From positions 24,620,728-24,684,727 of the forward strand of contig NC_052671.1 of NCBI RefSeq assembly GCF_016802725.1: a DNA stretch of 64,000 bases, read 5' to 3'. The notes beneath the pieces were generated by a model. It was not told the DNA's origin, did no database searches, and worked only from the letters and a program-made list of their open reading frames with translations. Made by a program: the position numbers and the translations under genes. Below are positions 20,963 to 31,475 of this stretch, piece by piece. Source of the DNA: Solenopsis invicta. Lineage: Eukaryota; Arthropoda; Insecta; Hymenoptera; Formicidae. Each line of letters begins with the position of its first letter. Position 1 is the stretch's first letter.

Positions 20963-22018
20963 TCAGTCTCGATGTTCAAAATGTCCACCACGTGCATTTA
21001 TACAGGCTGTTACCCTACTTTGGAAATCATCCGTCGCCCGACGAATTTCGTCAGTATCTAGAGACTGAATGACTTGTCGAATTCTGTTTTTCATATCTTC
21101 TGCAGTCGTAGGTCGTTCGCGGTATACAAGGTCTTTTATTCGTCCCCACAAATAATAATCTAAAATTGTAAGGTCCGGTGATCGTGGTGGCCAATTATGT
21201 GAACCATGTTTACCTATCCATCGGCCGCGAAATATGCGGTTCAGTTGATGACGAGCAATGACAGACGTGTGGGCGGGACATCCATCCTGTTGAAACCACA
21301 TATTTAGACGTAATTGGAGTGGAATATCTTCAAGTAAACGTGGAAGTTCGTTTTCGAGTAAATCGGCGTATAAAAAACGATTTAAATTCTCTTGAAAGAA
21401 AAATGGTCCCACGATATGCGTATCAACAATTCCGCACCAAACATTAACTTTCCAGATACGTTGATGATCCATTTCTCGATACCAATGTGGATTCTCTTGT
21501 GCCCAATAACGAAAATTATGTGTGTTTATTTCGCCGTCACTTTTAAAGGTGCACTCATCAGAAAATAAAATACTTCTATGGAAATTAGGTAATTGTTGAG
21601 TAATCCAATTACAGAATATCAGTCTTTGTCTATGATCGTTCAATGTCATAGCCTGGTGAAGTGACATTCGATATGGATGGAATGAATTTTCACGAAAAAT
21701 TCGACTGATCGTGCTTCGACTTATTCCACTATCTCTTGCTCGTCGCTTTAAAGAATCATTCGGGGTTACAAAGGCAGTTGCAATTACATCAGGTGCTCTT
21801 ACTGAACGAACTGATCGATGAATTTGCCTTCCCTTATTATGATCCGGCTGAACAATACCTTTTACAATTATTCGACGTTGTAAGCGACTGAAAACTTTGC
21901 GCGAATGTGGTGTATGATCGGGATATTCATTTCGCCACATTATTTCAGCTGCTCGAAAACTTCCAGCTCTACCCAAAACTGACATCATTAACGCAGCTTC
22001 TTCGTTCGGGTAAGGCAT
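20963..22018 (-). CDS. DD41D-type transposase, intact (351 aa)
   Basis: Starts MPYPNEEAALMMSVLGRAGS and has no internal stop or shift. N-terminal HTH regions are followed by HPYRMSLHQAMT and the catalytic Asp residues in LFSDECTFKSDG, WFQQDGCPAHTS and the LDYYLWGRIKD motif after PPRSPDLT. By my count 41 residues lie between the second and third Asp, the spacing of the DD41D (rosa/visitor-like) group. With complete TIRs around it, this copy could be autonomous. It would cut and paste its element at TA sites in the nucleus. A second, dead member lies at 22945-23970. Confidence 0.92.
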   Translation of the reverse strand: MPYPNEEAALMMSVLGRAGSFRAAEIMWRNEYPDHTPHSRKVFSRLQRRIIVKGIVQPDHNKGRQIHRSVRSVRAPDVIATAFVTPNDSLKRRARDSGISRSTISRIFRENSFHPYRMSLHQAMTLNDHRQRLIFCNWITQQLPNFHRSILFSDECTFKSDGEINTHNFRYWAQENPHWYREMDHQRIWKVNVWCGIVDTHIVGPFFFQENLNRFLYADLLENELPRLLEDIPLQLRLNMWFQQDGCPAHTSVIARHQLNRIFRGRWIGKHGSHNWPPRSPDLTILDYYLWGRIKDLVYRERPTTAEDMKNRIRQVIQSLDTDEIRRATDDFQSRVTACINARGGHFEHRD

Positions 22019-22944
22019 AACTACAAATTACGCTTACGACCGGGTTGCTTATTAGAAAACGTGAATTGGTGACGAGTTGCGTAATATTATGAATTCTAAG
22101 CAATGACTTTTAGGAGTGGTATGTAAGGGTGCTTTTTCGTGAAAATTACTTTATTGCTACAATAATCAACATTAAATGAAGATTAATATTAATAAATCAA
22201 GAATAAACGGCATCATAGAGCTGTACCGAATGTTAGACATCTCGGTAATTAGGTATCTTCAAAACTCTACGCGTAGGACTATAGGTACACGCACCGGCAG
22301 AAGTGGTGTCTCTCGACGCTAGCGCTCGGCTGCCGCACACACGCGGAGCCGCGCTCGTACGTGTGTCTAGGCTGCGCGGCGACGATCGGGGTGCGGGCGG
22401 AAAGTGGTGGGGGGCTTTACGATAGTGCATCCTCCTCGCTCGACGCTGGGTCGAGAGAGAAAGCATTATTCGACGTGATACCATGGGCGAAGTCGGTGTC
22501 CTCTGCTTATATTTTTCATTGCATTTTCTTGTAGTCGATTTCGAGAGCTTTCCAAAACACTATAAATAAGTTTATTTTGGTTAAGGACTTTCCGAGTTAT
22601 GACGCTTGAAGGTTACGGTACACCGTAACTTTCAAGCCTCACAACTCGGAAAGTACTCAACAAAAATAAACTTTCTTATAGTGTTTTGGAAAGGTCTTGA
22701 CACCAGCTATTAGATTCTGGAACCAAAAATGAGGTGTCCTATTTAAAAAAGTTAATGTTATTTTGATCTGACCTTGGCGACGCCATCCAAGGTCAAACTG
22801 ATAAAATCAGTAAATAGATCTTTTAAAACCCTACAACTTTTGTCTGAAACATTTTTCTTTAAAATGTCGTGTTTACGAAAAAATCGGGTGGGACGGGTGG
22901 TCTGGGACACCCGGTATATATAATTAGTTCTAGTAATCTAGTTT

Positions 22945-23970
22945 CACCTATATATATATATAGGTGAAATTGGAGGCAATTATAAAACTGCGGAAAGATT
23001 ATATGCTGAGAGATTTCCTGATAGACGACATCCAACGCGAGTGACAATTAAACACGTGGTTGATAGAGCTGAAAGAGGTAATTTGAAGAGAATACGTGAA
23101 AATACTGGAGCTGGCGAAGTGGAAACGATGGTAACTGTTGCTGCTATTCAAATAGATCCGCATACTTCCACGAGAAAAATTCAATATCAGCATGGTGTAC
23201 CAAAATCAACTGCGAATCGCATTTTGCGAAATTATAAATTACATCCGTATCATATTACTTTGACCCAAGCATTGAAAAACGAGGATTTTATCCGTCGCGT
23301 AAGATTTTGTAATTGGGCTGAAAACCAAATAATACGAGATCCGTTATTCTTTCGTTATATGCTTTTTTCTGATGAAGCCACATTTAGTAAGAGTGAAGGC
23401 GTCAACAGACATAACTGCTACTATTATTCTGAAGGAAATCCACATTGGCAACGGAATGAAGAATTACAATGACAATGGTCTATTAATGTGTGGGCTGGTA
23501 TAGTAGGAGATTACGTTATTGGTCCATATTTCTTTCAAGCAAACCTTAATGCACAAAAGTATTTAATTTTTTTGTAAAATCAGTTACCGATCCTTTTAGA
23601 AACTGTTGATCTTCAGACCCGTAATCGAATGTGGTTTATGCAAGACGGAGCGCCCGCTCACAGAGCACGCGACGTCAAGGACTATTTGAATAATGTATTC
23701 GGAAGACAATGGATTGGTTTAGGTAGTCAAACTCAGGAGTGACCTCCTAGATCTCCTGATCTGACGTTATTGGATTTCTTTCTCTGGGGATATGTTAAAG
23801 AAAAAGTGTACAAGACTGAGCCGACGACTATTGAAAATATGCAACAACGTATTCGTAACGTGTTCAGAAGCATAACACCAACTGTTCTTAATAGAGTGCG
23901 TAACAATTTTCATAATAGATTGCGTTTATGTATTCAACAAGGTGGACGTGTCTTCGAACACCTTCAATAA
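22945..23970 (+). pseudogene. DD41D-type transposase, dead copy
   Basis: Plus-strand relative of the 20963 gene. It enters in frame at about 22960 without its start (NYKTAERLYAERFPDRRHP) next to a (TA)n tract. It then reads KLHPYHITLTQALK, LFSDEATFSKSEG, MQDGAPAH and LDFFLWGYVKEKVY to FEHLQ at 23970. Three in-frame stops are visible: at 23470-23472, near 23575, and at the tryptophan normally before PPRSPDL (about 23740). No TIRs are recognised. Confidence 0.88.
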
Positions 23971-24066
23971 AATAATTAATTATTTTTAAATACCCCCCCC
24001 CTTCCACTCACACAAACACGCGCGCGCGCGCACACACACGCATACACGCACGCACGCACATGCACA

Positions 24067-24128
24067 CAGCAGAGAGAAGTCATTAAATACTACGGGAGTG
24101 ACGAACTGTGGGGTCCTTGGCTCTGCTG
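24067..24128. repeat. (CA)n-embedded 62-bp hairpin sequence, copy 1
   Basis: Begins CAGCAGAGAG and ends CTCTGCTG, so its ends pair. The core contains AGTCATTAAATACT and GTGACGAACTG. (CA)n/(CG)n-type repeats lie on both sides. A second copy occurs at 26782-26849 in the same setting, also soon after a transposase stop codon. Confidence 0.8.
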
Positions 24129-24137
24129 ACACACGCA

Positions 24138-24169
<32 letters not shown>

Positions 24170-24470
24170 CATACAATTATAATAATTTGCTTTGTTTAAT
24201 AATTTTTAATTATTTTATATTTTTTGAACCTTTTATTTTATATTTTTTTATTTTTTTATTATATATGTATATACTAATTTATATATATTATATACATTAT
24301 ATGCACAATTATATGTGGATGGATACAGGGTGATTCAGAACAACCCATGTGGCCCTGCAAAGACGTGTTCTTGAGTAAATTCTGAGACGATTATTTCTCT
24401 ACGAAAATTTTGTCCGGCGCTTACTTTTTGAATTGTAAGACTATAAAGTTAGCGAATCATGGGCCGCGTA

Positions 24471-24671
24471 CACCCAAGGACTTTGATTCTGTCCATGGGG
24501 AAATTTTCCAAACTGAGAAGTCACCACTTTCTATATACTCGCAGTTCATGATTAACAAAACGACTAAAGCTTATTGGTTGTTACGTTAATCATGAACTGT
24601 AAGTATGTAGAAAGATAGCGACTTCTCAGTTTGGAAAATTTCCCCATGGACAGAATTAAAGTCCTTGGGTG
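24471..24671. mobile_element. 201-bp MITE inserted in repeat D
   Basis: The ends are CACCCAAGGACTTTGATTCT and its near-exact inverse, with inverted repeats of about 50 bp reaching GAGAAGTC. TA duplicates at 24469-24470 and 24672-24673 (or GTAC if counted wider). The reverse copy of D at about 41010 shows the empty site with a single GTACA. Confidence 0.88.
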
Positions 24672-24798
24672 TACACATGGTAGACAGAGGCGGCGCAACT
24701 CACCGTCCGACGCGAGCGCTTACGCGGGGCACCCTTGCTATCACTGTTTGACAATTATACTACCGCACGAAAGCATAAAACACATAAGCATACGCGCG

Positions 24799-24799
<1 letters not shown>

Positions 24800-24853
<54 letters not shown>
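24800..24853 (+). repeat. (CA)n microsatellite
   Basis: Uninterrupted CA tract inside repeat D. The corresponding tract of copy 2 (about 40813-40890) is an interrupted GT/GC version. Confidence 0.92.
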
Positions 24854-24855
<2 letters not shown>

Positions 24856-25233
24856 CTATCTCTGTCTGTCACTTACCTTGTAAAGATTCGACGTTTTTAC
24901 TGTTGCTACTTGAATGAATTTCACGATCGTGGAAAAGTAACATAAAGAACCCTCACGTTCTTGTGTGACAAATTAACGTCGAGAAATACATTAAGTTTGT
25001 TACTCCTGTAAAAATTGAATCGTAAAACTTGTTACAATTTCACGGATTTACTCACACACTTGATGGATAGCACAAGAACAGCACAAGAAGTTCGCAAACG
25101 ATTCTATTATTTTATTATTATTAATCAGTATTAATAGTTAATTTTAAGTCGAATAATTACTCGACTTGAAATCACTTGAAATAAGAACGCGCAACATACA
25201 CAACCCAATCTGACTTGACGCGAAGACTACTGG

Positions 25234-25640
25234 CGCCTGTATACCGCGGGAACGCTTGTCGCGCGGCAAAAAATGATGCGGGGACGCGGGAACGTTGGCG
25301 CGGCAAGCGTTCCCGCGTCCCCACGTCGCACTTTATCGCGCAGCAAGCGTTTCCGCGTCCAGTGTGCAGGACCCATATGCTCGATGACAACAATCAAGCA
25401 GATTGAGGTTCTGAGAATCAATACAATCTGATTTATCGGTCTCCTGTAATGTGATGCAAGATGATAAGTCAAGCTGCGACTATGAGCGCGTGAATGACTT
25501 TGCAGCATTTATAATGCCAATGAACCAATGCTTGCTTGTAGCTTGTAGGGTACTGTAGCGAATGTCACAAGGTTGTATTGTCACTGTAAACATATAGTCG
25601 TCTTAGTCTAAAGAAAATCTCTTTTTAGACAAAGATGACC
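25234..25640. other. GC-rich inverted-repeat segment and spacer
   Basis: 25248-25372 contains words such as GGGGACGCGGGAACG and CGTTCCCGCGTCCCC that pair, interleaved with TTGTCGCGCGGCA and TTGGCGCGGCAAGCG. It could form several stems. 25373-25640 shows nothing recognisable, though it probably includes the left part of the Tc1-like element that follows. Confidence 0.5.
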
Positions 25641-25730
25641 ATATGTAAACATTGCATGCTCAATACAATAAAATTTTGTTTAGTACGCCGGCGATTCTCG
25701 CAGTGTGATAAGCGACATGGAATTTTCAAA

Positions 25731-26744
25731 ATGCCGCGTAGACATTTATCGGCCGTAGAAGTTGCACGCATAATTGCGCTTTTGCAACAAGGTTTTAGTA
25801 TGCGTTATGTGGCGCAAGATATTGGTGCATCCGTGTCCGTAGTGAGTAGAGCTTGGTTACGATATCAAGACACGGGAAATTACACGAGACGTGAAGGTAG
25901 TGGTCGTTCTCGATTAACGACAAATAGACAAGATCGAGCCATTGTTCGTTATGCATTAGAAAGACGAATAATTACCGCAAGAAACATTCGCGATGACATT
26001 CATTTGCGCCATGTGTGCGAACAAACAATTCGCAACCGTTTGAGAGAAGCCGGTCTTCGTTCTCGTGTTCGTGCACAAGTACCAAGACTCACACTCGTAC
26101 ATCGCCAAGTACGTTATCAATTTGCGCGCGATCACATAAATTGGACCGCTAGGGATTGGAGAAATGTATATTTCTCCGACGAATCACGTTTTTGCCTTTA
26201 TGGCAATGATGCTCGTATACGTACTTGGCGTCGACGAAATGAACGCTATGATCGACGTTGCGTTATGCCAATACGATCCTACAACGGCGGTTCCGTGATG
26301 GTGTGGGGGTGTATATCACTTACAAGACGAAGTGATCTAGTGATCCTGCCACCTCCGGCAATGACGGGTGTTCGTTATATCAACGATATTCTACGACCAC
26401 ACGTTTTGCTATTAAATCGAACCTGTCGGAACTTTATTTTTATGCAGGACAACGCTCGACCTCATACGGCGAATATAACGCGACGTTTTTTTCAACGACA
26501 CGCAATTAGACTGTTAAATCATCCCGCCAATAGCCCGGACTTAAATCCAATCGAGCACATTTGGGATGAAATGGAACGACGATTAAGGCGTCGCGAGGAA
26601 CAGCCGCGAAATTTAGAAGAATTGGGAGAAATTTTAACGGAAATTTGGCACAACATTCCGCAAGATCGTATTGCAAGATGTATAAATATGCGAGAACGCT
26701 TGCAAGCAGTAATTGATCAGAGAGGAGGAAATACACACTATTGA
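25731..26744 (+). CDS. Tc1-like transposase, DD34E, intact (337 aa)
   Basis: Start chosen at the ATG giving MPRRHLSAVEVARIIALLQQ. A longer frame reaches 25635, but its extra residues look unlike the family. Two HTH motifs (FSMRYVAQDIGASVSVVSRA, then an arginine-rich stretch) are followed by the catalytic Asp in VYFSDESRF, the second in FMQDNARPH and the Glu in NSPDLNPIEHIWDEM. Exactly 34 residues lie between the last two. No internal stop. The frame ends RGGNTHY just before CA/CG repeats. I could not identify terminal inverted repeats, so mobility of the copy is unproven. Confidence 0.9.
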   Translation: MPRRHLSAVEVARIIALLQQGFSMRYVAQDIGASVSVVSRAWLRYQDTGNYTRREGSGRSRLTTNRQDRAIVRYALERRIITARNIRDDIHLRHVCEQTIRNRLREAGLRSRVRAQVPRLTLVHRQVRYQFARDHINWTARDWRNVYFSDESRFCLYGNDARIRTWRRRNERYDRRCVMPIRSYNGGSVMVWGCISLTRRSDLVILPPPAMTGVRYINDILRPHVLLLNRTCRNFIFMQDNARPHTANITRRFFQRHAIRLLNHPANSPDLNPIEHIWDEMERRLRRREEQPRNLEELGEILTEIWHNIPQDRIARCINMRERLQAVIDQRGGNTHY

Positions 26745-26781
26745 ACACTCATGCGCGCGCACGCATACACACACACACACA

Positions 26782-26849
26782 CAGCAGAGAGGGTTTGGAG
26801 TCATTAAATACTGCAGAAGTGACGAACTGCGGGCTCCTTATCTCTGCTG
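26782..26849. repeat. (CA)n-embedded hairpin sequence, copy 2
   Basis: Same CAGCAGAGAG...TCTCTGCTG ends and AGTCATTAAATACT core as at 24067. It lies between (CA)n tracts and starts 37 bp after the Tc1-like stop codon. Confidence 0.8.
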
Positions 26850-26851
26850 TG

Positions 26852-26861
26852 ATACACACAA

Positions 26862-26893
<32 letters not shown>

Positions 26894-26930
26894 ACACACA
26901 CACACTCACACTCACACACACACACACACG
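26852..26930 (+). repeat. (CA)n microsatellite
   Basis: Long CA tract with a few AA, TA and TC interruptions. Frames across it are artefacts. Confidence 0.92.
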
Positions 26931-27002
26931 ATGTGCAAAAATCCGATCGACAACCTCCACGTGGTGCACATTGGGTAATGCTAATGTCGGCGGTAGACGT
27001 CA

Positions 27003-27735
27003 TTTTTCGGAAAAATGTACTGTAAAAAATGTATATCTTCAAAGTCTTGTAACTCGGTCAAAAAAAATCGTAGAAAAAACTTTAAAAAAAGCATTTTGTA
27101 GAGAAAATGTCATACTTTATGGCACTTGCATTGGATTTGTCGAAAAAAATTTTTTTATTGAGCTACAGGCTGTTAAAAATACGTTATTTTAAGGAAAAAA
27201 CAGTGTATCTTTTTTGGGGCATATTACTAAGAAATTGAGAAAAATTTTGAAAACCATTAATAGCATGTTAAAGCTGAAACTTCGAGCTTTAAAATGGTTT
27301 TTTGATTTTTTGTCTACGATGATTTTTCACGAAGTACGGATATCATTTGTAAAAAATGCAGGTTTAGCTTCAAAGTTGCGTAACTCGGTCAAAAAAAATC
27401 GTAGAGAAATTTTTAAAAAAGCATTTTGTAGGTAAAATGTTGTAGTTTATGAAATTTTACTTGAATAATTCGAAAAAAGTTTGTTGGTCGATCTGCAAAG
27501 TGTCAAAGATACAAAATTTTAACGAACAAAACAAGGTGTGCTTTTTTACTGCGTAAGACAAGGAAGTTAAAAGAATTTTGAAAATCTGCTAGTAGAACGT
27601 TAAAGCTCGATCTTCAAGCTTCAAAATGCTTTTTCTATTTTTTACCTACGATGATTTTTCATCGAGTTACAGTCATTTGAAAATAGCCTAATTTTTGGTG
27701 TCTGGAAAGTGTTCCCTATTTTTTTTTGAGTAGTG
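27003..27735. mobile_element. Solo terminal region of element A
   Basis: About 730 bp matching the element A TIR in the orientation of its right end. It ends in the same terminal bases (GTTCCCTATTTTTTTTTGAG then TAGTG) with TA after it. The two diverged ~335-bp sub-units are intact here, which shows the uninterrupted form of the split right TIR at 9711-13966. The left side ends at unrelated DNA next to a CA repeat. Confidence 0.85.
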
Positions 27736-27855
27736 TATATATATATAAATTACAAAAAAAGTTGTAGACAAAGATAAACGATAAAAGATCATTGATGAAT
27801 TTATAATGCGTAGGTTTGGAAAATAATCTACGATATCTTGTGACAACTATAATAT

Positions 27856-28667
27856 ATGTCACTTGAATTTTCAGCTGCTCCGTTAAGTGAATACTCAATA
27901 TTTTTTAGCAGATTAAGAATGAGTTGCAGTAATCTTGTACATACAGAAGATGAAAATAATAGATCAACTAATCAACAGATAGAAAAAGCAAATATTATAC
28001 GGAAAATCCTAACTTTTAAATCATGGAGAGTTTTTAGTCACTTAAAGTATCTTACAGACATTAAACTTTCATTATGTGAATATGAAGTATTACAATTCTA
28101 TAAAAATCATATAGAATTAACTTTGGATGAAAGTATTCACCTTGCTTTGAAAACAATTCAAGGAAGCGATAATTGGAACATAGAACGTAAAAAAAGGATT
28201 ACCGGGAGCAAGGCATATAATTTATTTACTTATTATTTCAACAAAAATTGTAACTGGGACAGAAAATATAATCAAGTATTTCACAATGAATTTGTGAAAT
28301 GTGGAAATGAAGCTACAATTCATGGTTTACGTTGTGAAGGACCTGGTAAACAAAAGTATGTTGATGAAACAAATTCAGAGCTTATTGAAACTGGACTTTT
28401 AATTCGACATGAAATTCCATGGTTGGGATACAGTCCTGATGGCATTGTGATGAATAATAGACTGGAACCTGCCATTTTGTTAGAGCTCAAAAGTCCAAAA
28501 GAAGGCAAACGTTTGGATGCAAATGATTTCATTGTCATGCATGCAGTAAAATCTTTCGATGCTAATGGTAAATTACGTAAAAAATGTGCACATTATGGTT
28601 AAATTCAGCTTGGAATGCTTTTATTAGGAATAGATTATACTGATTATGTAAACTATTCTTTATTTGG
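27856..28667 (+). pseudogene. YqaJ-like nuclease gene of ISL2EU, 5' part
   Basis: The frame contains the YqaJ/lambda-exonuclease-type core: ITGSKAYNLFTYYFN, GNEATIHGLRCEG, TGLLIRHEIPWLGYSPDGIV and ILLELKSPKEG. These are the metal-binding Asp and Glu-X-Lys region. A TAA at 28600-28602 replaces what should be Gln in the HYGQIQLGM motif, after which the frame continues as IQLGMLLLGIDYTDYV until unit B enters at 28667. The N-terminus is short compared with relatives and may be truncated. The role in transposition is not established for the family. Confidence 0.8.
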
Positions 28668-29132
28668 TGTTACGTCCAGGGTTAAAGAAGGGTAGACAAG
28701 ATATAGAGGGAGAAGGGAGGGACGTAACAATTCGAGAGTGTGCACGTGCGGCACGGGAGACCGCGTCGACAACCCGGGATATAGGTCAGTAGGGCCCGCA
28801 GTGGGAGGCCCCAATGGCAAAATATCCGGGATGTTCCGCGTGCCTTGGTCCTACTTTGAGGCAACAAACTTAATTGCTTTACCTCGGGATTGGACCTAGT
28901 TCTTATCTTGTAAGAGCGAGGGATGGTGGTAGTGGTTATGAAATTAGCACCAATTAATTATTGTACCTGGTTTATTTTAATCAGTAGTAAATGAGAATAC
29001 AAATTTGTTTATTTTGAAAAATGATTTATATTCATAAAAAAAAAACAACGGTTTAAACTAAAGGCTTTATAATTTTTAAGTTAACAATTACAATGTTGAA
29101 TACAACTGGACTTGTGATATAATTATAATGTT

Positions 29133-30328
29133 TGTAACGTTACGCCTTTCCGCCGCCAAACGCAACGCGTGAGAGCAAACACGCGCGCGCGTTCAGCTAA
29201 GCATGCCGCGATCACGCGCTACCATGCGTGCCGCGCGCCGCGCTCGGCAAGCGTCCCTACTCCGGCCGGCCCCACCACGCGCGCTGACTAGTACCTACGA
29301 CCGCGCGGACTGCTATATAAGCCGGCAGCGAGCAGCCGAGATCAGATCACTCCGAGCCACCGATCTCAAACCTACTCCGCTCCTGCGCCGGGTATTCTCG
29401 ACGCCCCTTAGCTTGGGCATTCTCAAGCACTTCCCCGGAACGGGCATTCTCGTTCTAACTTTCCCGCGACGGGAATACTCGTCGGTCCTAACGGCTGGGA
29501 ATACTCGGCCAATCCCATCCTCCGTTCCGCGACGGGAATACTCGTCGTTTCCGCGGCTGGGTATTCTCGGCCAACAGGAACCGTCCGTCCCGCAATTCCG
29601 TTCTCGGGGATTCTCGAGACCCGCACCACCGTCGGGGATGCCCGACACCGTTCTAAGGCTCATTCCGCAAACCTGTTCCCTACGGGGTGACAACACCCCG
29701 CAGGGAGAGACCGCTTAGGTCTCTACCGTCGACCGCACTCGCGTATCGCGACTGACCGCCGCGCGGGCCAATAGCGGCCCGTTTAACTGTACGAAAAGTT
29801 AGCCGCTTCGCGGCCCTCCGATCATTACTTCCGAGCGCTTGGCGCACAATTCCGGTCCGTTCGTTCCGGAGCTTCTGGAATCCGCTCCGTTTAAATAGTA
29901 AGTACGCCGCGAATACATCGTGACCGTTCTCTTAGTTTCACGCGGGCCGACGACCGCGCAATTAAGCACTCCCGTGCCGTACTACCAATCGCGGAGTTCC
30001 CAAGATACGTACTCCTAAGTGTTTTAGATATTAAGTGTACCGCGAATATATTGTGACCGATCTCTTGATGTCACGCGGGCCGACGACCGCGCAATTAAGT
30101 GCCGCAATACTATTCGAGTAGTTCAGTATTACCCGATAACAATATCGGATCTGTATCATTTCATTTTTGTACTAAAGCATAGCCAAATATATTTAACCTC
30201 TTTCGTTTTCACTACCAAACCACGGCGTTATCATTGAATACGAACCCGGACACCCGGCGAGCACATCCGAGCATCCTGTCCTGAACCAAAAATCCCGTAA
30301 CCGACACCGAGAAAGTACCAGCGTTACA
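29133..30328 (+). repeat. 5' LTR of the Gypsy element
   Basis: 1196 bp, TG...CA ends. TATATAA at 29314 and TCAGATC about 30 bp later form the promoter. Downstream are short repeats with GGGAATACTCGTCG and GGGTATTCTCGG words. A 171-codon frame inside the LTR also occurs in the 3' LTR and is not taken as a gene. Confidence 0.97.
29314..29347 (+). promoter_or_regulatory. Gypsy LTR core promoter
   Basis: TATATAA at 29314-29320 and initiator-like TCAGAT at 29342-29347 give a predicted start at about 29344. The same arrangement is repeated in the 3' LTR at 34854. Confidence 0.7.
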
Positions 30329-30346
30329 TGGCGCCCGAACAGGGAC
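30329..30346 (+). other. Primer-binding site, tRNA-Lys type
   Basis: TGGCGCCCGAACAGGGAC directly follows the 5' LTR and is complementary to the 3' end of the tRNA-Lys used as primer by many retroelements. Confidence 0.9.
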
Positions 30347-30518
30347 CGTTTTTCCGATGACCGTCTGTTTCCGTGTGTGGGTTTCTTTTTTTTCTCTCTC
30401 GATAGACCGTGACCGTTCATACCGATAGACCGGGTTTCTTTTTGTTTTGTCCGATAAACGGTGACCGTATTAAACCGAAAAGAGAAGGAAAACAAGCCGT
30501 GACCGTATCCACGAATCA

Positions 30519-31475
30519 ATGTCGCTGACCAATTGGGTAACCAGCTTACGGAGAGAACAGCTCGAGGTTTTGGCCCGAACCTACCAAATCGAGACCAACG
30601 GTACGGTAGACGAAATCCGCCACCGAGTGATTCAACATTTCCTCACGATGCCCGGACAGGTCGAACCGCCGAACGAATCCGAAGTCGGGGCCGCGAACCC
30701 CTTTTTATCAGGAATCACGACCGACAACATGCACGCCAAAACCATGAACCAAATCCGCAAGTGGGGCTGTCACTTTGACGGACGCGACCCGTTGTCATTT
30801 CTCGAGCGTGTAACCGAGCTCCAACAAGAGTACCTCTTTAGTGACGCACAAATGAAGGCCGGACTTCCCGAACTCCTGCGAGGCGACGCACTCGCCTGGT
30901 ATAGGAACGAAAAGGAGGCTTGGGAAACATGGCAAGACTTCCTGCGTGCAGTACGCCGCCATTACCTGCCTCGCCGATATCAGGCTAAACTAACCAGGGA
31001 GATTCAAGAGCGACGCCAGCAAACGAAGGAACCCTACGCCCAATACGCAACGGCGATGTTAACCATGATGCGTCGCGCCGGAGGCTTCACCCAGGCCGAA
31101 AAAGTGGATCGCCTCTACGAAAATCTGCGCGCCGAGTATAAACTCTATGTGCGACTAGACGAGACCACCGACCTGACCAGCCTAGCCGAACAAGCGGCAG
31201 AGTACGAAGAAATTATAAAAGCACAAGAGGCGGAAAATAGGGCCGATAAACGAAAAGTCAGTGCCGCCGCCACCGACGCACCGTACGACCGCGCCTATGC
31301 TTGCTGGCGATGCAAGCAACGAGGCCACAACCGCTTCAACTGCCGAAGACCGCCAAAAAAGTTCTGCTCCCAGTGTGGGAAGGATGGTGTGCTAACCAAA
31401 GACTGCCATCCGAGGCCGGGAAACGCCGCAGGGGCCGGGACAGGCGATTCCGACACCCGGCCCGCATCCAGCTAA
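30519..31475 (+). CDS. Gypsy gag (318 aa)
   Basis: Structural protein that would form the virus-like particle. The ATG lies about 190 bp after the primer-binding site. The first 45 residues resemble a SAP-like helical module (LRREQLEVLARTYQIETNGT). The retrotransposon gag capsid core follows at about 85-215 (RDPLSFLERVTELQQEYLF, LLRGDALAWYRNEKEAWETW). Near residue 261 is a standard CCHC knuckle (CWRCKQRGHNRFNC). A second knuckle near 282 reads CSQCGKDGVLTKDC, with Val where the His should be. The frame is intact and overlaps pol by 175 nt. Confidence 0.93.
   Translation: MSLTNWVTSLRREQLEVLARTYQIETNGTVDEIRHRVIQHFLTMPGQVEPPNESEVGAANPFLSGITTDNMHAKTMNQIRKWGCHFDGRDPLSFLERVTELQQEYLFSDAQMKAGLPELLRGDALAWYRNEKEAWETWQDFLRAVRRHYLPRRYQAKLTREIQERRQQTKEPYAQYATAMLTMMRRAGGFTQAEKVDRLYENLRAEYKLYVRLDETTDLTSLAEQAAEYEEIIKAQEAENRADKRKVSAAATDAPYDRAYACWRCKQRGHNRFNCRRPPKKFCSQCGKDGVLTKDCHPRPGNAAGAGTGDSDTRPASS

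Larger units (their letters stand above)
19847..22914 (-). mobile_element. DD41D-type IS630/mariner transposon with long TIRs (3068 bp)
   Basis: Ends read CCGGGTGTCCCAGACCACCC on both sides, with TA flanks inside (TA)n. The TIRs are long: 19847-20260 matches 22505-22914 in reverse with few differences. Just inside the left TIR, at about 20264, CAGACCACCCGTCCCACCC appears again, as if a second terminus were nested. The interior holds an intact minus-strand transposase, a 43-bp array and a GC-rich stretch (22240-22480). Confidence 0.93.
24326..25233 (+). mobile_element. Repeat D, copy 1
   Basis: Starts CAGGGTGATTCAGAAC after a TA dinucleotide and matches 40432-41151 in reverse over its length, including a central (CA)n tract and the segment TTCTTGTGCTGTTCTTGTGC read in reverse. 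It carries a MITE insertion (24471-24671) absent from copy 2. The second terminus is not clear and the match fades near 25233. No coding sequence is seen. Confidence 0.8.

Noticed and set aside
22233..22484. 83-codon GC-rich frame within the DD41D element
   Set aside because: No motif, opens at a weak start, and lies in the segment between the transposase 5' end and the TIR. More likely promoter or filler DNA.
29203..29718. 171-aa open frame present in both Gypsy LTRs
   Set aside because: It lies across the promoter and the post-start repeats of the LTR and has no domain. Its duplication is due to the LTR being duplicated.
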